Assembly (NCBI RefSeq): GCF_013249015.1 | Contig: NZ_JABRPL010000002.1 | Span: 592,030-656,029, forward strand | Reading direction: 5' to 3' | DNA from: Rathayibacter agropyri | GTDB taxonomy: Bacteria > Actinomycetota > Actinomycetes > Actinomycetales > Microbacteriaceae | DNA: 64,000 bases | Shown here: positions 34,541 through 45,083 of the stretch, one piece after another | Position numbering within the stretch: position 1 is the first letter of the stretch | How the letters are laid out: each line of letters starts with the position of its first letter | Made by a program: the position numbers and the translations under genes | Notes under the pieces: model-generated | Database searches by the model: none | Seen by the model: the letters and a program-made list of their open reading frames with translations, nothing else | Told to the model about the DNA's origin: nothing

Positions 34541-35568
34541 TGGACAGACTCGGCTGCGATAAGCGTCAGAGTAAACCCGGCGCCGACACTTAAAAAGAGC
34601 CTCACCGAATCGTTGTCCTCCTCCTTTTCGGATTCCGAAAGGTTGGCGATCGTGTCCCCCGCTCCTAGATGGCCGGTCTGAGCGGCCAGATGACGTATGG
34701 CGAGACCGAACTCTTCCTCTAGCACCGGACGATAAGCACTATCTATTGTGTCGACCCCAACCCGCGGTACATAAACGTGCGAGACCGCCGGGTCGCCGAC
34801 GGGCAGGCCGATCTGGGCGTGAATCTTCGGAATAAGCGATCGAAGAGCGGAAGCGAAATGCTGTGTGAGTGATTCCTTTCCGTGACGAGCAAGGAACGCC
34901 CGCTTATGTGGCCGAACGAGATGTGGCACCGGCTCATCACTCGCCGAGCCGTACAACCCATCCGCAGGTCGATGCATGCTTTCCAACTCTGACAGTGCGA
35001 TTGTCTGCGACGCCAGAACCCGCATGAACGGAGGTCGGCGTGCCGGACCACCGAAAAGGCCAGCTGTCGCGCCATCCCCATATACGACGCCGTAGTCCCC
35101 GCCCCATCGATCGAAGGACGCATCAGGAAAGCGGTCAGCAGTGCAGACCATGACCATTGCATCTGGAGCTGATGTTGCAAGATATCGCTGCGCAAGATCA
35201 AGAGCGGTGCCACTACCATTACACATCGCGGAAATACCGATCGGTATTGCATTCGTCGCGCCAATACTCTGTGCGATGTAGTGGGCCGGCGACCAGAAGC
35301 TCGCCCCCTGGAAGAAGGTTGACGCGTAGAAGATGGCCGAGACATCTTCCGCACGGACTCTCGCGCCAGTGAGGGCATCACTGCACGCCCAAATAGCCAT
35401 GTCCGGCGCACTCAGGTCGTGCTCAACCGGTACTTGAGAGACGCCACAGGCGCTCCGATTCTTGCTCGAAAGCGCTCCCCTCGCCTCTGCATCTTTGGCG
35501 AGTTCTACCGACGTGGGTAGATACATGGCCAGCGCCGCAATAGTCATCGGAGGGACTGTGGTCGCCAC
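34537..35568 (-). CDS. KAS III-like enzyme with altered active site (acyltransferase candidate)
   Basis: 343 aa thiolase-fold protein. Start GTG 35568 follows GGGAGG at good spacing and overlaps the AfsA gene by 25 bases. The catalytic Cys is present (ISAMCNGSGTAL), but the canonical PHQAN is replaced by a VYVPRVGVD segment, and the Asn loop by QTGHLGAGDTIANL. The His and Asp of GHLGAGD may form a Cys-His-Asp arrangement like KAS III-type acyltransferases such as CerJ, which transfer acyl groups to oxygen instead of condensing carbon. That function is inference; a diverged condensing enzyme is the alternative. Confidence 0.82.
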   Translation of the reverse strand: MATTVPPMTIAALAMYLPTSVELAKDAEARGALSSKNRSACGVSQVPVEHDLSAPDMAIWACSDALTGARVRAEDVSAIFYASTFFQGASFWSPAHYIAQSIGATNAIPIGISAMCNGSGTALDLAQRYLATSAPDAMVMVCTADRFPDASFDRWGGDYGVVYGDGATAGLFGGPARRPPFMRVLASQTIALSELESMHRPADGLYGSASDEPVPHLVRPHKRAFLARHGKESLTQHFASALRSLIPKIHAQIGLPVGDPAVSHVYVPRVGVDTIDSAYRPVLEEEFGLAIRHLAAQTGHLGAGDTIANLSESEKEEDNDSVRLFLSVGAGFTLTLIAAESVQ

Positions 35569-36532
35569 TGGCTGACCTCCCCTTCTTCTCGCACCGCGAT
35601 CCTGTATTCCGTGAGAATCTCCCCGTCAGAGTCGCGAACATCTCCGTGAAAGGAACGACGGTCTTCGTCCTTGTGAGAGAGCAGCGAACGCAGCCTGGCA
35701 ACCACGTCTGTCTCGATGAACCGGTGGAAGACGAGGGTCCCCGACAGCAGACGCGGCGATACTCCTACCTGGAGCGCCGCAGCCTGGCGCGCAGCCTCGA
35801 GAACGACCATTCCCGGCACGTGGTCCTGTCCGTGCTCGAACATGCTCGGGTTGGAGAAGTGCGGCTCGACCACACACTCGAGGGTGTCTGCACCGGTGAT
35901 CACCGGGTCACTGATGACGATGTTCACGGGGTTGAGGCGTCCGACCGACCGCGCAAGGATCTGATTCACTTCAGTAAGTTCCACAGCGGGCTCGTTAGCG
36001 CCGCCGCGGGTCACAGAACTCCTTCTTAGGGCGGAATACACAGAAGGTGGGAGGAAGGTGGTATTGTGAGAAACTCGACCAATGGTTATCCCGTTGTGGA
36101 CGAGATCGACATCCGTGCTCACGGCGAGGGGGATGCCACGCCGATGACGTTCGATAGATGGGCGCGACACCAAGGTGACGGTACGTCTCTCTCCCAGCTG
36201 ATCGGCACTCATTTCATCGATGTCAAAATCGAGCCGATTGAGCACAAATTTGTAATCGAGCGGCACGCTGAGGTATTCATGAGCGATGCAGGACGCGGTC
36301 TGGCGAACCATCTCGATCAACACCAGCGGATCGGCACCTGATTCGCGGCCCAGATGGTCATTGAAATAGAGATTGCTTCGAGGAACCTGACCGGTTGAGA
36401 GAAAGAGATCACCCTGCTTGATGACCTGGCCCACGAGGAATATCTCACCGATGGTGTGTCGATGGGCGAACTGTGCGGAGACGCTACGATCGGAGGGATC
36501 TGTCCCGGACAGTGTCGTCTCCTGTGCCAGAG

Positions 36533-36536
<4 letters not shown>
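35544..36536 (-). CDS. AfsA-family A-factor biosynthesis (gamma-butyrolactone synthase) protein
   Basis: 330 aa with two AfsA hotdog repeats: the first around residues 25-150 (HRHTIGEIFLVGQ; GADPLVLIEMVRQTASCIAH), the second around 190-320 (FEHGQDHVPGMVVLEAARQA at 233-252). AfsA/ScbA proteins couple a beta-ketoacyl chain to dihydroxyacetone phosphate, the key step to gamma-butyrolactone signals. Start is TTG at 36536: GGGAG lies seven bases upstream and TTGA overlaps the reductase stop; a longer frame to 36689 would lie entirely inside the reductase gene. Length fits the family only with this TTG. Call is firm for family, inferred for product. Confidence 0.9.
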
Positions 36537-37477
<941 letters not shown>

Positions 37478-37504
37478 GACATGTCGTCCTTTCATCTTGA
37501 ATAG

Positions 37505-38032
37505 CTACTCGTCTGTGCCGACAGCGACGGCGATGACGGCGGATGGCGTGAGGTCCCGCACACATGAGCGGTCGATTCGAGGGATGGTGGCCTGTTCTGT
37601 GGGCCATGCCGTCCACGTCGGGAATTCAGAAGATAGTCCGTGTCCGCGGGCCTTTGCAGCCGCTTCTTTCAGCGCCCAGATACTGAGAAGTGCGGTACCG
37701 CGCATGTGCGGACGCAAAGTCTCGACGGCGGCAATTTCCTCTCTGCTACAGAAAACTCCACCGTGAGTCGCTGACTCCATCGGTCGTTGTCGCTCTCGTT
37801 CGATGTCCACGCCGATTGGCTGACGTCCAATTGCGAAGGCCCACATGCCCGGGGCGCGACTGAAGCTGATAGTGAGGGCGCTCGTGCCCCTGACCACCGG
37901 TGCTCCCGTGGCCAGCCGCGCGAGGGAGAGCCGACCGCTTGTGGCAACGGGCAAAAGCCCTGCCAGGGCTAAGGCCGTCGAGCGCGATTCAGCGTCTGCG
38001 CCGGACCTGCCCCAGACGGCGACGAATCCCAT
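37505..38032 (-). CDS. Sfp-type 4'-phosphopantetheinyl transferase
   Basis: 175 aa from ATG 38032 (alternatives GTG 38053 or longer). Motifs PIGVDIERERQRP, FCSREEIAAVE and the helix SIWALKEAAAKARGHGL are diagnostic; the Asp and Glu residues bind Mg and the Lys the CoA phosphate. It moves phosphopantetheine from CoA to a carrier-protein Ser, most likely the operon's own ACP. Shorter than Sfp itself (224 aa) because the N-terminal lobe is reduced. 27 bases from the reductase gene. Confidence 0.87.
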   Translation of the reverse strand: MGFVAVWGRSGADAESRSTALALAGLLPVATSGRLSLARLATGAPVVRGTSALTISFSRAPGMWAFAIGRQPIGVDIERERQRPMESATHGGVFCSREEIAAVETLRPHMRGTALLSIWALKEAAAKARGHGLSSEFPTWTAWPTEQATIPRIDRSCVRDLTPSAVIAVAVGTDE

Positions 38033-38124
38033 TTCACGCCAGATGGCCCTCACTCCTCGGGTCGACAAGGAGTGCGCCGCGGACACCCAGTGAGTGCGAC
38101 GGCGATGGCGAAGACCTCCGGTCG

Positions 38125-39567
38125 TCACGCCTGCGACTTCCCGGTCCGAAGGAAGCCGATGAGCACGAGGACAGCGATCGCGATGCAGACGGCCGCGTTG
38201 AGAAGCATCGCGCCGCTGAGAGCGGTCCCCGAGGTCGCCGCCGAGCCTAGTCCCTCTGCCGAGGCGATGACGGTGACCACCGCCGCGAGCACGGGTGTCC
38301 CCAGCGCGATCGCGACCTGCTGGCTGGTCGACGTCAATCCGGTCGCGAGGCCCTGCTCGCCATCCGGAAGACCCGAGGTGGCCGTGACGGTGTAAGCGAT
38401 GATGCTCGCGATGTGGCCCAGCGTCGCGACAGCCAGACCGAGGCAAATAATGAGGATCGAACCTGGATGATCGCCTGCGAAGGCAACGATGGCCGTTCCC
38501 ACGCCCTGAAGGACGAGAGCTCCGACCAAGACCCGAACCTGCCCGACGGCGCCGATCAATCTCGGTACGAAGAGCGCACCGACGACGGCGACGATGCCAA
38601 TGATGGCGATGACAGCACCCGTCGTCACGGGATCGAGGCCGAGAACGAGCTGCAGGAACAGCGTCGTCAGATAGGTGAACGACGACATCATCCCGAACGT
38701 TGTCAGCCCAGCGAGGTTCCCCCACCGCACATTCTTGCGCTTGAGAACAGCAAGAGGGACAAGGGGGTGAGAGCCGCGCAGTTCAATGAGCGCAAACAGG
38801 ACGACGAGAATGAGCGCGGCAGCGAATAACGTCAGAGCACCTGGATCACCGAACCCGCCGATCGCAGCACTGGACACCCCGAGCACGAAACAGGACAGGC
38901 TGAGAGTAATCGAGAGCGCTCCTGCAAAGTCGAGCCTTGTCGTGACGGCCGGACGCGATTCTGGAAAAAGGAACGGAGCGAACACGAGGACGAAAACAGC
39001 GACCGGCACATTGATCCAGAACGCGGCCCTCCACGAGAGGGACGAGGTGAGCGCACCACCGAGTAGCGCCCCGGTAGCGAAACCAGCAGAGAGGAGTGCG
39101 CCGTTGAGACCCAGAGCGCGGTCGCGCACGGGGCCTTCCTTGAAAGTCGTGGTGAGAAGAGCGAGGGCAGTCGGAGCCGCGGCAGCCGTTGCGAGTCCCT
39201 GCAGGACGCGAGCGAGAATGAGGATCCACGCGTCTGTCGCAACCGCTCCGACGACAGAACCGGCAGCAAGGAGCAGCATCGCCGCGAGGAGCACGCCTCT
39301 GCGTCCGGCGAGATCACCGAGACGCCCGAAGAACAGGCCGAGGCCGGCGGCGGGCAGGGTAAATGCAGTAACGACCCACTGAAGGTCGTTCAGTGGGATC
39401 CGAAGATCAACGCCGATGTCAGGAAGTGCGACGTTCAGTACCGAGAAGTCGACCGCAAGCATGAACGTCACGCCCATGAGGACGGTAAGTCGCCACCGGT
39501 CTCGAGGGACCATCCGTGTATCTCTCGGGTTGGCTGTGCCGACAACAGGTTGCGAACCACTACTCAT
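38125..39567 (-). CDS. MFS exporter, DHA2 (14-TM) type
   Basis: 480 aa with about 14 membrane segments. Motifs LAVDFSVLNVALPDIGVDL at the first segment, GRLGDLAGRRGVLL (motif A) and ARVLQGLATAAAAPTALALL (motif B), plus WINVPVAV. DHA2 members export antibiotics and signals by proton antiport. ATG at 39567 after GAGGAG. First gene of the minus-strand unit leading into the transferase and AfsA genes, so it may export the product; PadR lies divergently upstream. Confidence 0.9.
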   Translation of the reverse strand: MSSGSQPVVGTANPRDTRMVPRDRWRLTVLMGVTFMLAVDFSVLNVALPDIGVDLRIPLNDLQWVVTAFTLPAAGLGLFFGRLGDLAGRRGVLLAAMLLLAAGSVVGAVATDAWILILARVLQGLATAAAAPTALALLTTTFKEGPVRDRALGLNGALLSAGFATGALLGGALTSSLSWRAAFWINVPVAVFVLVFAPFLFPESRPAVTTRLDFAGALSITLSLSCFVLGVSSAAIGGFGDPGALTLFAAALILVVLFALIELRGSHPLVPLAVLKRKNVRWGNLAGLTTFGMMSSFTYLTTLFLQLVLGLDPVTTGAVIAIIGIVAVVGALFVPRLIGAVGQVRVLVGALVLQGVGTAIVAFAGDHPGSILIICLGLAVATLGHIASIIAYTVTATSGLPDGEQGLATGLTSTSQQVAIALGTPVLAAVVTVIASAEGLGSAATSGTALSGAMLLNAAVCIAIAVLVLIGFLRTGKSQA

Positions 39568-39805
39568 AAAAACTCCTCAAGGTGAGTGCGGGTCGTCACA
39601 GTACTCGGTCACCTGACAGGGCTCTGCTCTTGGCGGAGTCCGTCCAAAAAGTGGCGCACGAGGGATGATCGACGGTGTGTCCGTCGCACCTGGGTCCTCT
39701 ATCAGCAGCGGGCGACCGTTCATCTGTCCGCCATCGAGGAAGAGCAGTCGTTCACAGTCGGCGCCCATATCGCTGAGTATCGTTCGGGAGAAATAGGAGG
39801 TCATC

Positions 39806-40339
39806 ATGAACGGTTCGTCCACCGGTGCGTTCGGCGCCGGCACCCCCATCGAGAGCATCTGGCGCGCAATGGAGCAGGCCCGCTCTCGCCTGGAGAAGCG
39901 CGTCGGCTCCCGCGTCGGCCGCGGCGACGTGCGCGCGGCGGTGCTCGCGCTCCTCGCCGAGCAGCCGATGCACGGCTACCAGATCATCCACGAGATCGAG
40001 CAGCGCAGCGGAGGCGACTGGAAGCCGAGTCCCGGCTCCGTCTACCCGACGCTGCAACTGCTCGCCGACGAGGGCCTGATCGCGGCCGACGAGCAGAACG
40101 GCCGCAAGACCTACTCGTTGACCGACGCCGGCCGCGCACAGGTCGCCGACTCCGGCACCTCGACGCCCTGGAACGACTCGGACCACGTCGACTTCGGGGC
40201 GCTGCCCAAGGCAGGCATCGAACTCGCCCAGGCCGCGGCGCAGGTTGGACGCTCGGGCTCCCCCGAGCAGATCCGCAAGGCCGTGGCCGAACTCGAGGAT
40301 GTGCGTCGCCGCCTGTACGCGATCCTCGCGCAGGACTGA
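39806..40339 (+). CDS. PadR-family transcriptional regulator
   Basis: 177 aa. Winged HTH with AVLALLAEQPMHGYQIIHEI and GSVYPTLQLLADEGLI, then a C-terminal dimerisation helix (PEQIRKAVAELEDVRRRLYA). AGGAGG is six bases before the ATG. Directly followed by the UbiB-like gene (GTG five bases after its stop) and divergent from the DHA2 exporter. PadR proteins often repress neighbouring efflux genes, so the exporter/AfsA operon is a possible target; ATATCGCTGAGTATCG at 39768-39783 is a candidate site. Confidence 0.9.
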   Translation: MNGSSTGAFGAGTPIESIWRAMEQARSRLEKRVGSRVGRGDVRAAVLALLAEQPMHGYQIIHEIEQRSGGDWKPSPGSVYPTLQLLADEGLIAADEQNGRKTYSLTDAGRAQVADSGTSTPWNDSDHVDFGALPKAGIELAQAAAQVGRSGSPEQIRKAVAELEDVRRRLYAILAQD

Positions 40340-40344
40340 GCCGG

Positions 40345-42045
40345 GTGACCTCGGTCAGCCCGAACGCTGCGGGCGGCCGGGCACGCGAGGACCGGCGGCG
40401 CTACCGCCGGATCCTCCGCTTCGCCGCATGGCATCTCGCGGTGACCTGGCTCTTCGACCTGCTCCTGCCGCGCCTCGGCCTGTCCCGCGTCGCCGTGCGC
40501 ACCCGCCCCGGCCGGATGACACGGTTCGCCCGCAGCTTCCACGTGCTGGCGGTCGAGCTGGGCGGTCTGATGATTAAAGTTGGCCAGTTCATGTCGTCGC
40601 GCCTCGACGTCCTTCCGCCCGAGATCACTCGCGAACTCGAGGGCCTCCAGGACGAGGTGCCGCCCGTCCCGTTCCCGCGCATCCGCGCGCTGGCCGAAAC
40701 CGAGCTCGGAATGCCGCTCGAGCGCGCCTACGCCGGCGTCGAGGAGTTACCGGTCGCCGCCGCCTCGCTCGGCCAGGCGCACCGCGCGCTCCTCTCCCCC
40801 TCCGACGCCGCCGATACCGGGCACGCGACCGCGATCATCAAGGTTCAACGGCCCGGGATCGACGCGGTCGTCGAGGTCGATCTCGCCGCACTGCGCCGGG
40901 TCGGCGGTTGGCTCAGCCACGTGCGTCTCGTCTCCGACCGCGTCGATGCGCCCGCGCTGGTCGAGGAGTTCGCGGTGACCAGCCTGGAGGAAATCGACTA
41001 CCTCCAGGAGGCGGCCAACTCCGTGCGCTTCGCCACCGACTTCGCAGGCGACGCCCGGGTCGCGGTTCCCGCCGTGGTCTGGGAGCGCTCGACCCGCAAG
41101 GTGCTGACTCTCCAGGACGTCACGGCGATCAAGATCACCGACCACGACGCGCTGCGAGCGGCCGGCATCGACCCGCGCGACGTCGCTCCGGTCTTCGCGG
41201 CGGTGATGTTCGACCAACTGTTCACGAACGGCTACTTCCATGCCGATCCGCACCCCGGCAACGTGTTCGTCACTCCGACCCCCGGTGCCGAACTGCCGTG
41301 GCGGCTCACCTTCATCGACTTCGGGATGATGGGCGAGGTGCCGCCGAGCACCAGGGCTGGCCTGCGTCGGCTGCTGATCGCCGCTGCCTCCCGCGACGGC
41401 AAGGGGCTCGTCGATGCGGCGCGCGCGGTCGGCGTCCTCCTCCCCTCCGCCGACTCCCGCGAACTGGAACGGGCGATGACGCAGCTGTTCGCGCGGTTCG
41501 GCGGGATGGGCTTCGCGGAACTGCGGGAGGTGGATCCGCGCGAATTCCGCGACTTCGCCGTGCAGTTCGGCGACGTCGTGCGCTCACTCCCGTTCCAGTT
41601 GCCCGAGAACTTCCTCCTCATGATCCGCGCAATGTCGCTGACCTCGGGCGTGTGCAGCGCGCTCGACCCGGCCTTCAACCTCTGGGACTCGGTCGAGCCC
41701 TACGCGCAACAGCTCATTCGGGAGGAGCGCGGTTCCGTCGCCACGGACGTCGGTCGGCAGGCGGTCGACACGCTCGGCCTGCTCTGGCGCCTGCCGCGCA
41801 AGCTCGATGAGCTGACCGACCGGCTCGAGGACGGCACGCTCGCGGTCACGGTGCCGACGATCGAGCGCCGCCTGACCCGAATCGAGAGCACGATCCGTCG
41901 CGTCGTCTCGGCGGTGCTGTTCGCGGGCCTGTTGATCGCTGGATCCGTCGTGCGCCCGGACGACGGTGTGCTCGGCGCGCTGCTGATGGGTGTCTCGGTA
42001 CTGCCGCTGCTGCACGCGCTCCTGGCCCGCGGGCCGCGCGGCTGA
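40345..42045 (+). CDS. UbiB/ABC1-family atypical kinase or ATPase
   Basis: 566 aa from GTG 40345. The family KxGQ motif is in MIKVGQFMSSRLDVLP, the A-rich ATP loop in LPVAAASLGQAHRALL, ion-pair Lys in AIIKVQRPGID, catalytic HADPHPGNVFV and DFGMMGEVPP. Two membrane segments end the protein (VVSAVLFAGLLIAGSVV; LGALLMGVSVLPLLHALL). UbiB proteins support quinone or lipid metabolism at the membrane; in menaquinone-using actinobacteria the exact role is open. Coupled to the PadR gene. Confidence 0.9.
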   Translation: MTSVSPNAAGGRAREDRRRYRRILRFAAWHLAVTWLFDLLLPRLGLSRVAVRTRPGRMTRFARSFHVLAVELGGLMIKVGQFMSSRLDVLPPEITRELEGLQDEVPPVPFPRIRALAETELGMPLERAYAGVEELPVAAASLGQAHRALLSPSDAADTGHATAIIKVQRPGIDAVVEVDLAALRRVGGWLSHVRLVSDRVDAPALVEEFAVTSLEEIDYLQEAANSVRFATDFAGDARVAVPAVVWERSTRKVLTLQDVTAIKITDHDALRAAGIDPRDVAPVFAAVMFDQLFTNGYFHADPHPGNVFVTPTPGAELPWRLTFIDFGMMGEVPPSTRAGLRRLLIAAASRDGKGLVDAARAVGVLLPSADSRELERAMTQLFARFGGMGFAELREVDPREFRDFAVQFGDVVRSLPFQLPENFLLMIRAMSLTSGVCSALDPAFNLWDSVEPYAQQLIREERGSVATDVGRQAVDTLGLLWRLPRKLDELTDRLEDGTLAVTVPTIERRLTRIESTIRRVVSAVLFAGLLIAGSVVRPDDGVLGALLMGVSVLPLLHALLARGPRG

Positions 42046-42139
42046 CGCTCGCAGGGCCCGGCCCTGATCGGCGGAGATATGGTGAGCGTCGCGAAATCGG
42101 CCGACGCTCCTGCAACAGCCGCCCTGGTGTGCTCGAAGC

Positions 42140-42754
42140 ATGTACTCGACGTCCACCACCACCGCGTCCCCCGCCCGACGTCGCCGCACTCTCGCTGCCG
42201 CACTCGTGCTGGCGGTCGTGCTCCTCGTTGCCATGGTCGGAGCCGGATGGGTCGCCGCGACGACGCAGCGGCTCGACCCGGCGCTGGCCGCGCTGATCCC
42301 TGCCGATCAGCCGGGAGAGACGGACGGATTCATCGACGACGCCGCACCGATCTCCCCGTTCGACGACGACCTGCCTGCGATAGCGCGGCTCCGCCCGGCT
42401 CTCCGCACCGCGATGCAGGCCGCCGCGACCGACGCGCAAGCCGATGACGTCTCCTTCGTCGTCACGAACGGCTGGCGCAGCGAGCGCTACCAGCAGGCAC
42501 TGTTTGACGACGCCGTCCGCACCTACGGCAGCGAGGAGGCGGCGAGCCGTCTGGTCGCACCCGTCACCACGTCCCGGCATGTCTCGGGCGACGCCATCGA
42601 CATCGGCCACACCGACGCGGACAACTGGCTCAAGCGGCACGGCGCCGACTACGGGCTCTGCCAGATCTACGCGAACGAGATCTGGCACTTCGAACTCGCC
42701 ACGACACCGGGCGGCGAATGCCCGACGCTACTGCCAGACGCCAGCTGGGGCTGA
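42140..42754 (+). CDS. VanY-like D-alanyl-D-alanine carboxypeptidase (M15B)
   Basis: 204 aa. One N-terminal membrane segment (AAALVLAVVLLVAMVGAGWV) anchors an extracellular M15 domain. Zinc ligands are seen in SRHVSGDAIDIG (His and Asp) and IWHFE (His), with the substrate loop VTNGWRSERYQQALFDDA. It trims the terminal D-Ala of peptidoglycan stem peptides. No Van regulator genes are near, so it is likely a housekeeping wall enzyme rather than a resistance determinant. Confidence 0.9.
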   Translation: MYSTSTTTASPARRRRTLAAALVLAVVLLVAMVGAGWVAATTQRLDPALAALIPADQPGETDGFIDDAAPISPFDDDLPAIARLRPALRTAMQAAATDAQADDVSFVVTNGWRSERYQQALFDDAVRTYGSEEAASRLVAPVTTSRHVSGDAIDIGHTDADNWLKRHGADYGLCQIYANEIWHFELATTPGGECPTLLPDASWG

Positions 42755-42804
42755 CCGGCTTTCCCGCCGTGCGACAGAACCGCGCGAGGAGACTCTCGGC
42801 CCGC

Positions 42805-43713
42805 TCAGCCTGCAGGAATCGTCCGATCGAACGCCACCAGCAGGTCACGGACCGCCCGGGCGCTCCTGAGGCCGACCTGGTGCGCCACTCGCTCCAGTTC
42901 GATGCTCGACACGCGAGAGTACGTCAGGAGAAGGGCCTCCGCGGCATCGGCCCTGCGCATTCGGATCTCCCTCGTGGGAGTGGTACCGAGAGCGGCGAAG
43001 GCCATCTGCACGCGCCTCTCCGTGACAGACATCTCGCTCGCGAGCGTAGCGATCGAGAGTGCATGGTCGTCAAGCTGCGATCTGATGATCCGGCGAGCCT
43101 CGGAGACGAGGCGCCGATCCGACGGGCTGAGTCCGCTCGGCAGGTCGTAATCCGTCTCCTCTACGAGATCGGCGGCGATCGCTTCGACGGCGATAAGGCA
43201 GCGCCGACTGATGCGCTGGTCCGTCTCATCAGAACTCGCGAGAATCTCGTTGATGAGGACGGACAGCAGGCGCACGGCTCGAACAGTCCGCGGGACGAAA
43301 TAGGAATCATTGATGAGCCCTGAGTTCAAGCGCTCGCCCGATCCCGTTCCCAATTCGATTTCGAGGACCGCAACGGGAAGCTCGCTCGCGGTCGAGATCA
43401 GGCTCGCCGCCCTATACAGAACAGCATCTCCCTTCTCGAGCAAGTGGTCCTCACCACCAGCGCGTAACAGCATCTCACCTTCGGTAAGTACGGTAATGGA
43501 GATTCCAGGAGCACGTGAGTCGGCATTGGTGAGCACGCCAGCGCTCGTCCACATCCTTGCCAGACCGATGTCCTGCGCTCGATAGATGTCGGCGAAGAGT
43601 CGGAGGTCATCTCGGTGATCGGGAGACCGGCTTAGTGTCTCTAGCCACGCCGCAGCCGGTTCGCCCGAGAGCGAAACACCTTTCGACCATGCCGTCCTAT
43701 CAGCACGCAGCAT
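42805..43713 (-). CDS. AraC-family transcriptional regulator
   Basis: 302 aa from ATG 43713 (TTG 43728 is an alternative). C-terminal double HTH at about residues 200-300: DDHALSIATLASEMSVTERR and SSIELERVAHQVGLRSARAV. The N-terminal cupin-like sensor contains GEDHLLEKGDAVLYRAASL. A possible target is the divergent-side secreted protein gene or itself. Upstream bases 43730-43928 are AT-rich with no gene. Confidence 0.87.
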   Translation of the reverse strand: MLRADRTAWSKGVSLSGEPAAAWLETLSRSPDHRDDLRLFADIYRAQDIGLARMWTSAGVLTNADSRAPGISITVLTEGEMLLRAGGEDHLLEKGDAVLYRAASLISTASELPVAVLEIELGTGSGERLNSGLINDSYFVPRTVRAVRLLSVLINEILASSDETDQRISRRCLIAVEAIAADLVEETDYDLPSGLSPSDRRLVSEARRIIRSQLDDHALSIATLASEMSVTERRVQMAFAALGTTPTREIRMRRADAAEALLLTYSRVSSIELERVAHQVGLRSARAVRDLLVAFDRTIPAG

Positions 43714-43928
43714 CTTCTCCAGCCTCAACTTCCTCGCAACCCCACGACCATCTGTATAGGACGGAACGCGGTAAGGACACCGGTGGGTATTTGCGATTCG
43801 TCGTATTCTGTTGATTACTCAACCAGTGCTACACTTTCGCCACATTTCGTCCAACGCGTTTCAGACCGAAGCGAGGCCGCACTCTTGCATAGGAGCGGCG
43901 AGATGTCAATCTAGGCTGCGGGACTGTT

Positions 43929-43970
43929 AGAAGGGTGTGTCTCGGTGCAAGCACCGAGACACACCCTTCT
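43929..43970 (-). terminator. Strong hairpin terminator of the secreted-protein gene
   Basis: Perfect 20-base arms 43929-43948 and 43951-43970 (AGAAGGGTGTGTCTCGGTGC and its complement) around two A residues, beginning five bases past the stop of the minus-strand gene at 43976. It is followed on the minus strand by mixed sequence without a long U tract. Confidence 0.85.
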
Positions 43971-43975
43971 GTCGA

Positions 43976-44626
43976 TCAGGAGCAGGTTAGCGCTGGCATC
44001 TTGATCAGGATGTTGTGGTTTGAATGCTGACTCGTCTTCAATTGGGAGAGTCGGATTTTATACCGGAACGTGTAGGTGCCGTCAACCGTCGGAGTGAACG
44101 TCGCAGACGCCGCGACCGGCGCCGAGGTGTTCGGGTCGAGGAACCCAGCCCCTCCCCCGTAGGTGGAATCACTGGAGGCTGTGTATACAGTCTTCCCGTC
44201 GATCACGGTATCATAAGCGACGTAGGAAGCAGCAGCATCAGCGCCGTTCGCGTAAGCGGACCAGCTAAAGTTGTAGGTGTGGCCGGCGACACCCTTGAAT
44301 GAGAATTCAATGTAGTACTCTAGGGAGCCCGATTGGGTCGCGTCCTTTCCGTTGTCCCACTGCTCTTGATTCCAGTAGTATTTACCCGGTCCGCTCGAAT
44401 CCCCCGTGATGCCCTGCGCACCCGTCCATCCAGAGGAGGCCGGAACACTAGGGCAGACGAATGCTGTGGACGCTGCCGCGGCCGGTGTGGCAAGCGCGAC
44501 CGCGACGACGGGAATGCTCCACGCCGCGCCCTCTACCAGTGTGCGCCGATCAAAGCCGCCATCAGCGGGAATGACCCACTCGCCGCCCACATGAATCTTT
44601 CGCGTCGATTCGAATTGCTGAGTCAA
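43976..44626 (-). CDS. Secreted protein with twin-arginine-like leader, beta-rich
   Basis: 216 aa from TTG 44626, chosen because AGGAGG lies six bases upstream; no ATG or GTG fits. Leader at about residues 25-55: RRTLVEGAAWSIPVVAVAL then ATPAAAAS, very like that of the protein at 24524-25030. Mature region is Tyr/Ser/Thr-rich with beta-sandwich signatures (YYIEFSFKGVAGHTYNFSWS; TFTPTVDGTYTFRYKIRLSQ), resembling secreted carbohydrate-binding or matrix domains. Function unknown. AT-richer than neighbours. Confidence 0.75.
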   Translation of the reverse strand: MTQQFESTRKIHVGGEWVIPADGGFDRRTLVEGAAWSIPVVAVALATPAAAASTAFVCPSVPASSGWTGAQGITGDSSGPGKYYWNQEQWDNGKDATQSGSLEYYIEFSFKGVAGHTYNFSWSAYANGADAAASYVAYDTVIDGKTVYTASSDSTYGGGAGFLDPNTSAPVAASATFTPTVDGTYTFRYKIRLSQLKTSQHSNHNILIKMPALTCS

Positions 44627-45083
44627 TTTGTTCCTCCTAGTTGTTCTTTCGTACGGCTCGATCCTGCGCGACAGGCCGCGGGACTGGCGGCTCACAAGGA
44701 GATGACTTCGTAATCTCGAGCATATTTTTCGTTTTTCCGTGCTCAGGAGGAAACTCGGCACGCGCTGGCTCCGGAGGATCATTGCTTCAGCCAGCCGCCG
44801 CGAATGTGCGCGCGGCGTGGGTCACCGCCTCCGAGAGGGCACGGATTGCCTGCATCTCAACTCGGCGGGCCAGGGCCGTCAGAGAGATCGTGCAAGCCGG
44901 GATCGCGTCGGCCGGCCACAACCACACCACCTGACATCCTCACGATGCGGAGCGAACGCGGGGTGTCCCTACCGGGCGATGTCGCCGGAGCGCTCGGTCG
45001 ATGATCTCGCCCGCCCGACGGCGAACGCGTCACGAGTGCGCCTCCCGGCCACCGCGGCGACGACGACCAGCTACCGTCACGAG

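Noticed and set aside
39577-39858. Minus-strand frame between MFS and PadR
   Set aside because: Overlaps the PadR ribosome site and start, has no recognisable motif, and composition is unlike neighbouring genes.
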